The notes beneath the pieces were generated by a model, which had not been told where the DNA came from, did no database searches, and was given only the letters and a program-made list of their open reading frames with translations. A DNA stretch of 64,000 nucleotides from Sisyra terminalis (taxonomy: Eukaryota; Arthropoda; Insecta; Neuroptera; Sisyridae), in contig OY292279.1 in assembly GCA_958496175.1 (NCBI GenBank), positions 1,488,001 to 1,552,000 of the forward strand. Reading direction: 5' to 3'. The position numbers were made by a program, and so were the translations under genes. Below, in pieces: positions 1 through 10,731 of this stretch (its first letter is position 1; each line of letters opens with the position of its first letter).

Positions 1-11
1 ATTGTTCTTAC

Positions 12-1933
12 TTTTTCGCGTTTCTATCGTGTAGTGAATTGGGTGGTTTATTGATTGTTGGCTGCGTAACGTCATCCATTCTGTTATTAATTTTTGAGGA
101 TGCTTCCGAAACTGTTTCAGCCACTTGATCCAATTCAATTTTTTTCGATGAAGATTTTGTCGGCGACTTTTGTACATCTTCATGAATTTTATTTGACTTT
201 TCTTTACAGCCTTCAATTTCCTTAAGTTCTTCTGATTTTCTCCGATCATTTTCGTCATTTTGTTGACTCAAATTAAGTGAATTTACTGGTTGCTTACTAC
301 TCGCAATTCTTGGCAGCTCGTCTTCATGATTCGACGTCATGTTGATTGAATCCAGTTTGTTTTTCTCTATTTTATTTTTATCAGCTTTATGAGGTTTTTC
401 ATCTTCCATGGCTGACTTATCCACGGTCTTATTTGTACACTGAAAGTAGTGAAAATAGTGAACATGTATATTTTTTTATATAAGCGATTTACATTATTTG
501 ATTCGTCGTCAATTATTGATGTCCCATGAAAGGCTCCACTTGCATCAAATGAACCTGAACCACCAGCTTCATTGAGATTTTCTGTTGCCCATTCCGGAAG
601 ATGGTCATCGATCGGGCCATCCCACGGTCGACGGTACAATGGCGCTGTACCTCGATTTGCATGAGACGTATCCCCACCCGAATGCCAAGGTGCCCGAGGT
701 CTTTCCGATCGATCTGATATAATCGATCGCTCAAATCTTTCTTCACTTAAGTCCCCCTCGCGCCAACCTGACCGACCTACAAAAAGTCAAATTTAACAAA
801 AAGGTTTCCGAAAATGTTGAAACCAATTACTCCATTTTTCTGTGGGTCGATGATTAGTCGCGCGCCAACCGTCGGAATCTTCGTCAATGCGTTGTCGACG
901 CCAATTTTCCACGCTTGAACCCCCCATGGAACGTGATGATGTTTCTTTTCGCGGACTCCCTGCCCCGCTCCAGTCATTCCCGTCGTTGCCGCCGCCGTTT
1001 CGTTCAGCCCAACCGCTTTGATTTCTGTCATAAGGCCTTACGGGATCGTCGAAACTGGAAATGGAACGTGAATATCCCTGATGAAACGTTGCACTTCTGC
1101 CACGACCCCTGCCTCGCTCAAGTGAACCACCCCGACCACGACTTGCCACTGTTGACGCACTTCGACTTTGCCAAAGTATCTAAAAATAAATATAAACTCC
1201 AAGTTAATACTATGAAATAATTTTGGCCACGACGTCTGGAGGCCAAAATAACATTTTTACGTCTTTAAACAATAATAATTTTTTCAATATCGTCGACTTT
1301 TTTGTAATTGAGCAATGCTAAGATCTAGAATTGAAAATCATATCAGTTGATATTGTTCATAAATCTTGATGATATTTACAATTAGTATAAATAGTATTTC
1401 TTTCAAATGTTTCAATGTTTTTCAGACAATCAACCGTGGAACTAAATTTTGACCTACCACAAGTAAATAGTTTTGCAAGTTTCCAGAGTTCTAAGACTGT
1501 GCTACGAAAAAAGCCAAAACCACTTTTGTAAACTATGTATAGACAATACTCTATTAGTTGTTTTTTTCAAAGCACTATGTTGTACAGAATAATTAGCGAC
1601 GTAAAGCAAAGTATGCTTTTTGCTCGACTTACATTTTCGTCTTCTGTGAGTGGAATTAAAGCCAATGGTAGTTGTGACTGTTCCACATACAACGATGTAA
1701 AGTTGGGTAGCGACTCCGGGGCTCGAACACCCTTTTGAAACAGTGCCAACATTTCTTCCCTTCCATAACTAAAAGCCAAGCAAAATTGGTTATATAAGGG
1801 ACAACTAATGATTGGAAAGGTTTTACCGATGCATGGCTAATTGATATTTCGTTCCTCCGCCACTGCCACCCGTATTTCCGTCTGAGGAAAGATTACGAAT
1901 CCAGGCCGGACCAAAATTCAACGAATCGGTCAT
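12..1933 (-). CDS. Gyf: GIGYF (GRB10-interacting GYF protein), 5' part, partial
   Basis: Family role: GIGYF proteins join the cap-binding repressor 4EHP and the helicase DDX6/Me31B to repress translation of selected mRNAs in the cytoplasm. Seen: five coding exons on the minus strand, 1827-1933, 1633-1768, 831-1179, 493-776 and 12-439, all joining in frame at GT-AG sites. The start at 1933 gives MTDSLNFGPAWIRNLSS, the usual GIGYF N-terminus. Exon 2 has YGREEMLALF, the core of the 4EHP-binding motif; exon 3 is Arg/Gly-rich (SLERGRGRGR); exon 4 has LPEWATEN followed by SFDASGAF, a conserved segment resembling DDX6-binding W/FDF motifs (my inference). Exon 5 is charged and low in complexity and ends at a GTAAGA donor at 11-6, so the apparent stop at 8 lies in an intron. 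The GYF domain lies outside the window. Head-to-head with the C1orf50 homologue. Confidence 0.9.
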
Positions 1934-2987
1934 TTTGCTTAACTGAAACTAAGAGAAAGTATTTGAAATGTACAACTGGAATATATGTATATTTATTACG
2001 AAGCAGTGGTTTGGGCAACAATGTATTATTATTATTATTATTGTAAACTATCAATTGCAACAGTGAACAAAGTACGAGAAATCTGTTATAGTTCTAGTAA
2101 GGTTCTGTTGGCTAAATATGGCAGGCAAACATCTCAGATGAAAACTATTTATAACTTTTGTCACTTAAAATGATCCTCTACTACCCACATGCACCAACTA
2201 ATTGCAAGTGAAACCGGTTGTAACAATAGAAAAATTGCACGATTAACTTGAATTAATAACAAAAATGTGATTGTAATCAAATCCATCACATGGATTGGAT
2301 CAGTTTGATAAAAATACGGGATTCTTTGCCCCGAGGACTTAGCTTAGGTGGCACTCAAATCTACTGTCTTAATTATGTGCATACTTTACTACTAAGTTTT
2401 GAATCCATTTACATTCACTTGGTACAAATGACGAATTGCTAATTAATGTCTTTAATGCAATAATTCGAGTTCGATTGTGGCAACAAACATCTAAAATACC
2501 TGCTTTGAAGTACACACTGGAAAGATCAACATCAATATGGCTGATTTGGTTAGGTGTGCGCGTGCGTCATACGTCATTTAGACGAAGAAAAAATTCAAAA
2601 ACAATAGAATGATAAATACGAAACTTCAATTAAAGAAATTTAAATAAATGCGGGAAGTAGTCACAACTGGTTGGAAATAATTAAAAATCTTAAACTTTCT
2701 GTATTAAATCAAAACTTCACTTCAAATCATTCATTTTCGTTGTTTTAGGTGACCAACTAGAACTTTTTTTTTGCTTGAAGTTGACTTAGACATAGACTTA
2801 TAAACTCATTACTGACACAGACTTCTAACCGACAAAAATCAAGGTTATTTAGCAATATTTTGCAATAATTGTAAGACCAAATAAATTACTGAAGAATCGA
2901 CATTTTTCAAACAATTCGCATTGTTTAATTTGTAAATTTTTGTATAGTTTTTTAATTTATATATCATACATTTATTATTGACTCAAA
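1934..2987. other. Intergenic region between divergent GIGYF and C1orf50
   Basis: About 1.05 kb between two divergent start codons, presumably holding both promoters and 5' UTRs. It contains a short ATT microsatellite near 2024-2041. I see no TATA box in a convincing position and no convincing coding sequence. Confidence 0.5.
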
Positions 2988-4148
2988 ATGGCAGAAAATT
3001 CTCAAGCTCTCGATGTATACTCAACAGATTCACCATCAAGAAAAGGTTACTTGTTTATATATTTTTATAGTTATATATTATAAATTATTTATTTAGTCAT
3101 CCAAGTACAGCGAAAATGAGGTATTATTTTCGTTCTCAATTTTCTTCTAGGAAAATTTCATACTAAAGTTTTGGAAGATGTTAAAATATCCTAGTTACTT
3201 CGGTGGCACGATAACGCTGTGATATGGTCACGATTTCGTGATACTCTGACCAAACTGAAAATAAAACGTATAATTTTCATTCAGTTGGTTCTTTTTATAT
3301 TCCATTGTTAACCTGGAAAATGTCCATGTTCGGAGAAACCCAAATTTTATGCCCCGTCGCCTTTAGCAAGAAAAATCCAAATGCCCCCTGCCCTATAATC
3401 GTTCATTATACCAATTTCCTAAAGAAGAAAAAAATAATTACCGACTCCCCCACAGCCATTGTTTAAGTTTCCTCCGCATAATTTTAAAAGGGAATATTGT
3501 TATATTCAAAAATTAATCAGTTTTATATTTAACAGTGTTATTAGTCGAAAGAAATTCAACCCCTTACGGAATCGAATTGGTCAACTTGAAAAAAAGTGGA
3601 AAACAAGCCCCCACTGATATTGTAGAACTAGCCAAGGAAATAGCGAAAGTATTTTTTTCCAGAACTGTATTTTTTTATTTTTTATTTCCTCTATTATTTT
3701 TAGGCTGATACTTTTGTCGCAGCTACTACTTGCAGTAAAATACTAACGATTAGCAAACAAATTCAATTTTTGAGAGATGAAGCTTTTAAAATTATGACCA
3801 AAGCTCAGAAAGATATAGAACTCAACAACATGGCGTGTAATTTCAAAAAAGTACCGGGAAAAATATATTACTTGTATGAACGCGAAACGGGGCAGAAATA
3901 TTTGAGCATGCTGTCGCCAAAAGTATAAGCTATCAATATATTATTTTGACTTTTTTCTAACTTTTTTTTTTTTCGTACAGGAATGGGGATCCAATCAGCC
4001 CCACCACTTCATTGAAGGCTATCGATTTGAATCTGATTGCTCATGGACGCCAGAAAACGAAATTTCCTCACAGGATTCTATCTTACAGCGACTCCAAATA
4101 GAGTTCAATTCAAATTTTAACAATTTACTACCCTTACCACATAGTTAA
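2988..4148 (+). CDS. C1orf50: C1orf50 homologue (DUF2452 family)
   Basis: Function unknown in any species I know of; the family is a conserved eukaryotic DUF2452 protein of about 200 residues. Seen: four exons, 2988-3045, 3536-3648, 3704-3922 and 3981-4148, joining in frame to give 185 residues (human about 199). Intron 1 is 490 bp; the others are short. Conserved blocks recognised are VLLVERNSTPYGIELV, PTDIVELAKEI, KIYYLYERETGQKY, SPKEWG and, near the C-terminus, SWTPENEISSQDS; all have close counterparts in the human protein in the same order. No signal peptide or membrane segment is evident. The ATG at 2988 is the first in frame and agrees with the family length. Its 3' end converges on DNAJC11 with only 159 bp between the stop codons. 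Confidence 0.88.
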
Positions 4149-4188
4149 GAAAATAATCATTATCTTTAAAGAAATTGAAATCATAGTT

Positions 4189-4194
4189 TTTATT
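4189..4194 (-). terminator. Polyadenylation signal of DNAJC11
   Basis: AATAAA on the minus strand, about 115 bp past the DNAJC11 stop and inside the convergent 3' flank of C1orf50. Assigned by motif and position only. Confidence 0.45.
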
Positions 4195-4307
4195 TGCAAC
4201 TACAGAAAAACGTAATATACGACCAACAAAATATAACAATGTTTTTTTTTTTTTTCAAAAAATATACCTACTATGAATCACTATCATTTTGAAGGCGGAG
4301 TGAAAAT

Positions 4308-6878
4308 TCAAGTGTCATTTACCCGATCAGCTAAAAAATAAAAGATAGTTCGTAATTTAATTGAACAATTAATCAATTTTAGTAATATACATTGTTTTGG
4401 TATTCGTAATGGTTCGGCGTCGCCTATTATAACTTCATGCAAATGAGTTCGGAATTGATATTGGATACTTAAAAATTTATTTTCACCAACACATGGATCA
4501 TAAAAACCAGGTAATTGACTCTAAAAAAAAAAAAATGTCTTCAGCTTTTACAAACATATAAGCACAACTAGGATTTATACCTTAGACGCATCATGTAAAA
4601 TTAAATGACTATCCTTCACCAGACATTGCAACGGAATGGTAACATCAATAACTTCATCACTTGTCGTTGAATCCCCTTGCTCCAAGTTAGAATTTGCTTC
4701 GCTATTTTTAACTATTTTTCCATACAAAGCTTTCATTATCACTAAACCTTTTCGATTTTCCTCTTCAGATCTAACTCGTTGAAACGCTGCCTGCATAAGT
4801 TTAATTGAAGCGAGCGCTTCCCGTCGTTGTTCTGCTATTCTACAAAATGAAAAGTACGTAAAATTTTTTAATTAAAACAAAAAACAATAATTGTTTCATA
4901 CTTGGCTTTATTATTTTCTTTCTGCTTCATTTTCTCAGATTCTTCTTTCTCTCGTAAATATGGTTCGACAATAAGTTTTCGTACGGTTGCATAAACGACT
5001 ATGGGAACCACTGTGGCATAAAATACGGGCGAGGGTAGTACTTCATCACATAAATGAACAGGGAATAAATATACTTGATTTGCGCGAGTGAACCTTAGTA
5101 ACAAAAAAAAAAAAAAAATGTAGCATTAATTACGTTTTTCGATGGCTAAGCATTTCTATTAAGTTAAATCTCATAATTTTCGTCGTTTACATTATATATG
5201 TATATATATATATATATAGTTCAATTATTAATTTAGGCAATTTATATGAAATACAAATTCAATATGTATCTTTCAAGAATTGGTCTTACTTAATTTTTAA
5301 CACAACTCCAGTAGGAACTCCAACTGCTACGGTTGTCGACAAAGTACTATGCTTAGACACTCGTTTCTCAGCTCCATATTCCACAACAGCACCAAAAGTT
5401 CCAATTCTGTAAAAAATATAAATTATTTCAAAAAAACGATTTATTGATTCTCCATATTTCATATGAATTTCGACTGGTCGAAAATTAATAAAACCATTTA
5501 CATTTTGTTATCAATGTGTTATATGATACTTTAAAAATGAAAAAAAAATCAAAGATAGTTTTAACTTACTTGAACGACAATCGTAATTTCATTTCGCGTT
5601 GCAACATTTTCTTGGTAAAACTTGTTGAAACATACGAATGTGGATATCCAAACACAATAGCACAATTGAAATTTGAATTTTCTAGGAAAAACCAGTTTTT
5701 ATCGTTGAAATTTTCAGAAACAAATATCTTACCTGTATCACGTACTATGGATGTCGTCATGGAAGATTGCATACCAGCCCTATATGTCAAATAACCCACA
5801 GTGTGCTTGTCCAATTGTATTGCCATCGCTATACAAAAAGAAATAAATGTTGATGAAAAAATCCAAACATACAAACAAATTCATACTTCCAAATATTCCT
5901 GGACGAATGCCATTATTAGAAAAATGAAATATTGTCCCGCCATTACAAAACAGATGTCTTGTTAGCGTTCTAAAGCCTTTTAGGGAAATAAGAGGACCAT
6001 TTCCAGCTCCTACATCGATCTCGATATAACTTCTCTCCGATAAAACATGCTTGTTGGCAAAATTAATCGATCCTGAGCCTGAAAATTCATTTTCAATTAA
6101 TTTAATGTAGAACGCAGAACCTATTTTTTTTACCAGTCCCATTCTGAGTTCCTAATTGTCCTGACAGAGTAGCCGTGTTGTTTAATGTTAATGGTATTTC
6201 AACCGACTGACTAAAATTCATTCCCGAAATTTCAATGGATGGAATAAAGCCGGATTCTTCCCTAAAAATAGTTAAAGGATGAATGCGAATGATTAGAGAC
6301 AGCCAAACCGAATTTACATCATAGCATATTCGATTGATTGTTCATCGACAGAGTTGAAAAGTTCGGCGGCACGAATATTAATTGTGATTGAACCACGAGG
6401 ATTTGTGCGCTGTTGAAGACGACGTTCGGCTCGTTCTTTTGCCAAACGTTCGTATTCTTCACGAATTTCTTGTGGACTTCGAGTGTAGGGTACCACTTGC
6501 CATCCCTTCGTGTCCAGTCCTCGAATTCCAACATTGTCATAAATGGCCCGCTGATGTGGATCTGATAAGACTTCATAAGCTCGTTTGGTTTTATTAAATA
6601 AAATTGCTGCCTCTTTTTTGTTTTCCGGATCCATGTGCTTGTCGGGATGATAAAGACGACTTAAGCGCCTATATGCGTTATTTATATCATCGTTGGTGGC
6701 CTAAAAGTAATACGACAGGAGTTAACCTAATTTGTCTCCAAAAATGTAGAGTTCATTCATGCAATTCAAGCAAATAATGAATTTCTTAAAATATAAACTA
6801 ACTTACATTCTTTGACACATTTAAAAAGGCATAGAAATCCTCATCCAACGAATTGTCTTCTTCAGCATCCGAATCCAT
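4308..6878 (-). CDS. DNAJC11: DnaJ homologue subfamily C member 11
   Basis: Family role: mitochondrial J-protein of the outer membrane/MIB bridging complex, associated with MICOS and cristae organisation. Seen: eleven in-frame exons, 6807-6878, 6318-6700, 6134-6261, 5887-6078, 5733-5828, 5570-5681, 5290-5406, 4902-5093, 4581-4839, 4391-4520 and 4308-4330, giving 567 residues (human 559). The J domain is near residues 14-80 with HPD at 42-44, followed by the family block [12 protein letters not shown]. The central part ([53 protein letters not shown]) matches the region proposed to be beta-barrel-like. The C-terminal domain has [19 protein letters not shown] and [10 protein letters not shown]. 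The last intron is short and leads to a tiny exon reading through S-D-R-V-N-D-T to the stop, like the human end. No truncation or frameshift is seen. Confidence 0.95.
4337..4342 (+). terminator. Possible polyadenylation signal of C1orf50 homologue
   Basis: AATAAA on the plus strand, about 190 bp past the C1orf50 stop. It lies in the last intron of DNAJC11 on the other strand, so the two transcripts would overlap at their 3' ends. Motif and position only. Confidence 0.35.
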
Positions 6879-8291
6879 TTCGAAAATCTATTTAACTTAA
6901 ATTTTTCTTAACAAACTTTAAACCAAAAACTCAACAATAAGATCTTGATGCATAATTTTAAAGCTTTTGTTTATTTAATTTCTTGTAATTTAGTTGAAAA
7001 TCGTATGATGCAACCGCTGGTATGTAAATGTTTCCACATGTGGACACTCCACCGTCATAATCTGTCAAATATAAATGTCAATATATAAAAACGGTTTTGA
7101 TCTTGAAATCAATTGTAATTTTAGGATTTGTTGGCTCTCATTTACACGAAAAATGGACTGTTTACAAATATTTAATGTTTAGTTTAGTAGCATTTGGAAT
7201 TCAAAGTTTAATGAACATTAACCTAAAAATTTGCATCATTCATATTGGTTCTTGTAGGTTCAAGTGGGTTATTGGTTTGAATTTTATTTATTAATTGATG
7301 AAAAAAATCGTTTCTTGATTAAATTTTTTATTACGGTTATTTATGACAAAATATTTGACTAAAACTAGACAGATTTATTCATATGTATTAATTTTAATTA
7401 TGGGAATGGTATAGGAAAGGTAACATAAAATAAGGTATTTCAATCTTGCAATGCATGATGGGAATGTGTTAAGATGTAGCGCCGCCACAAGTATGTCTAG
7501 GGTACTAACTTTGACAACTAGTATAAAAGAACATAGTTTTGGTTAGTTACTATTCTAGACACACTTGTGACAGCGCCACATCTTGACACATTTTCTATCG
7601 TTCATTGCAAAATTTGAATGCTTTTTTTTTTATATTACCTTAGGTACATGATGCGATGAAGTTAAGTTTATTGAAAGTACGTCAATGAAGCTAACAATAA
7701 TCTTATTTAACAAAAAAATAATAATGTAATATTTCCATTAATATAAACCGCACAATTCCCATTTTAAAAGCGTTCAGTTGTGTTTTTTTAAAATTAAATT
7801 TTTAATTTTTCAATCATAAAAGTAAAGCTTAACAAATACATTATATACAATTCTTTAATGGCTATTTTGAGTACGATGTTTATAAATTAAAATAACAATA
7901 AAATACGTTTTAATAGGTCAAATATACATACATAAAAAACATTCCTCATATAATAAATACCACAAGTTATATGTTGAAAACTTTAAAGACTAGGAACAAA
8001 TATCAAAACAATGAATTCAATATAATAAATCTAATGAAAAAATTAAAAATTAAATACTTGCTTTCAGCTTTTGAAACACATTAAATTACAAATCACACGA
8101 CGTAAAAGTAGTTCATGTTTAACTTTGTTAATTTTAATTTTTAATGAGGTACAACGGGCACAACAGTGAAAAGTCTAAATCGTTTAAAACATTATCTAAT
8201 TCATAATAAAACCAAATAAAAACTTTGTCAAAAAAAATGTCGTGTTAAGTTCTTTCCAAATTTAATAAATAAGAAAAAATAAATTAACATA
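6879..8291. other. Intergenic region upstream of DNAJC11
   Basis: About 1.4 kb between the DNAJC11 start and the brambleberry stop. It contains the imperfect inverted repeat at 7416-7643. A plus-strand open frame at 7097-7294 has no ATG and no upstream exon that opens in phase, so I do not call it. The rest is AT-rich with no gene seen. Confidence 0.4.
7416..7643. repeat. MITE-like imperfect inverted repeat
   Basis: Two arms of about 85-100 bp with a short centre. The best-matching core is ATGTGTTAAGATGTAGCGCC on the left against the complement of GGCGCTGTCACAAGTGTGTC-type sequence at 7555-7600 on the right. Outer ends align from AGGTAAcATAAA to the complement near 7640. No clear target duplication, so the superfamily is not assigned. 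Confidence 0.5.
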
Positions 8292-10731
8292 TTATTGAAC
8301 TATAGAGCTGCCTCCTATATGTAAATGACAATAATCTCTACCGATCATGGCTGCATTTCGGCAAACACTACCAGCTCGAGTTTTACCCGTGCATATTTTC
8401 TTTTCAAATCCATTTAGAAATTGAGGTGTATTGCTACCAAGAAATAGATTGATATAAATTTTAATTTCTTAGCTTACTACAAAAAGCATTACCTTCGAGA
8501 TCGAGACGTGGAAGCAAAAACTCGCTGGCGTAGTGGCGAAAATGATTCGTCTTGCTCACAGTTTTCAGTAATATCCAAATGGTTTGACTTAAATTTTCTC
8601 TCTGTCGAAATAGAATTGTAATTGTTGTTGGAATTTGTTCGACCATAATTATTTCGTTCCGCATATTCATTGCCTGAAATCTGCCTATTCTTTTCTTTGT
8701 CTTGCAAAAATGAACTCTGAGCATTTGTTTGCGTAAATCGCAAAATTTGTTGCACCAAAACTGAAACTGTTAAAATAATGAGCAAAGTTAATTCGTGTCA
8801 ATTTCTAATGAAAAACTTTATTGTACCTAATGCAAGGGAACTTAAAATAATTGATATGGAGATCACCGACAAATTCGTTTCAATGTCTTGCAAGAATAAA
8901 ACAAAATTCAAGGGAATTGCAATTATTACGAGTAAACGAATATACATATCAATATTTAAAAAGGAGCAAATAATCATTGCCATAATCAATAATGCAAAAT
9001 GTTGCAAACATAAGTACAACTTCTCGATCGTAGTTCCTAAATAAAAACAAACAAAAAAAAGGTTATTCTTTATTTTGTTTTAAAGTTTGGCTATATCTAC
9101 CTTGACCACCTAGTAAGCCAGCCAGCCAGGCTAATTTTTCGTCGACAACTTTTTGGGAAGCTAGTAACAATTCAAACAGCGAGTTGATAGTGGCATTTAC
9201 TTGAGATAAACGAGTTAAGGTTACTTTATACTGTTTTGCAGCTACTTCACTTTGCTTAATCAATTGTAAGCTTGATTCTTCTGCAATGTTTTATTTATTC
9301 ATATTTTTTAAATAAAAAAAACTAAAGTAGGTAATTTTACCGATCTTATTCCAAATACTCTCGGCTTGTTTTTGAATGAGCATCAGGTCTTCTATCAGTT
9401 GTTGATGATGTCGTCGTTGTTCGTCCGATTGCCAATGTATTTGCTTGGATGCAAGATCTGTGCGAATATTAATGAAGATTAAAGTTACTCATCAATGTTT
9501 TTTTAACAAATAGATAGTCCAAGAAACATTTTTTTTTAAAAAATATTACCTAGTTTCGTTGCAACATCTTCGGTCAATTTTGCTATATGTTGATGTCCCG
9601 TTTTTATTAGAGATTCTTCTTTCAACAATTGCTGGATGTGTCTTTCGAGAGCAAGCTGACCAACAAATTGTGCTTGTTGCAAATTTTGTTGTTGTTCTTG
9701 CAACAATTTGTGACCCTCTGAAATTGACTGAATTGAAGAAAGAGTTGATTTTTGCAACTGTTGTTGAGAACGAGACATTTCAGTCATAACGTGTAATTGG
9801 TCTTGAGCTTAAATATAAAAAAAAAAACAACTCATAAAAATTTGCCTTCAGCAACAATTATTTTTCACAGAGTTTTTCAACTTGTTATTAGCCAAACATT
9901 GATCAATACATGAGGTACATAAGAATATCATCGCCTCTATATTCACCCCTAAAATGTTTACTTGGCATTTTGCCGTTGCTGCATATATTATTTGATTTAG
10001 GGATAAAAAATAGTTAAAAGTTTAGAAATATTTCAAAAGTAAAACAAAAATCGTCGAAGAACTCTGTTTTTCTAAATTGTTTTATCATACCGGAAGACAT
10101 AAGTTTATTCACTGTTATTTCAGTAAGTCCTCGAAGCTGGGCATGTCGCACTGAATAACAAACAGCTCTTACACGATTTGTGATTATATGGTAAGTGTTC
10201 CAAACATCAGGGTTCATACTTGACGTACATTCTCGCAGACTCTATTAGCATTTTCAAGTTACAAAACTTTCATCAACTAGTTATAACATGTTCCTCACCA
10301 TATTTTCTGTGCATGGATAAATTTCTCGTCCTTCCACTGACGACTGGCAATTTAATAACATCACAGCCATTTTCGAAATTTGTTCATCATTCATTCGATC
10401 GCAGGTAGTTTTCAATTTAAGAACCACCTGTAATTTGAATACATCGATATTGGATAACCTCACTTTGAAACTTTTTGATACAAACCCTATGTTGACAATA
10501 ATCTAATTCACCCAAATCTAATCCGGTAAGTTTGGCTGCTTCATTGATAAATTTTTCATCGATTATATCAACTTCGTATGGAATATGTCGTTCAGCAATG
10601 TCTTTAATGTTGATTGATTCATTTTCGGTATTTAAGCGCGTAAATGTAAATAGGTAATCGAAAATAGATGCATTTATGCATGTCACTGCACTAAGTAAAT
10701 AAATAAAAACGTTATTAACAAATAAACGCAT
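8292..10731 (-). CDS. bmb: Brambleberry-like nuclear envelope fusion protein (Kar5/GEX1/Bmb family)
   Basis: Family role: Kar5/GEX1/Brambleberry proteins sit in the nuclear envelope and support nuclear fusion (karyogamy, pronuclear or karyomere fusion). Seen: nine exons, 10486-10731, 10299-10427, 10091-10241, 9550-9807, 9341-9457, 9101-9280, 8827-9036, 8493-8766 and 8292-8433, joining in frame to 568 residues. Residues 1-21 look like a signal peptide. A cysteine-rich lumenal segment follows (DYCQHRVVLKLKTTC, AVMLLNCQSSVEGREIYPC, LRECTSS, RAVCY), the family hallmark. Exons 4-6 encode a long Gln/Leu-rich coiled coil (about 178-345). Exon 7 carries hydrophobic membrane segments. Exon 8 is polar and low in complexity. 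The last exon holds a C-x9-C-x10-C-x2-H motif (CTGKTRAGSVC then CHLH). Intron 1 (58 nt, 10428-10485) is inferred because removing it restores CQHRVVLKLK. Same strand as DNAJC11. Confidence 0.87.

Noticed and set aside
7097..7294. Plus-strand frame with SHLHEKWTVYKYL in the DNAJC11 upstream region
   Set aside because: No ATG in frame, and the only plausible upstream exon (MMQPL, near 7007) joins in the wrong phase.
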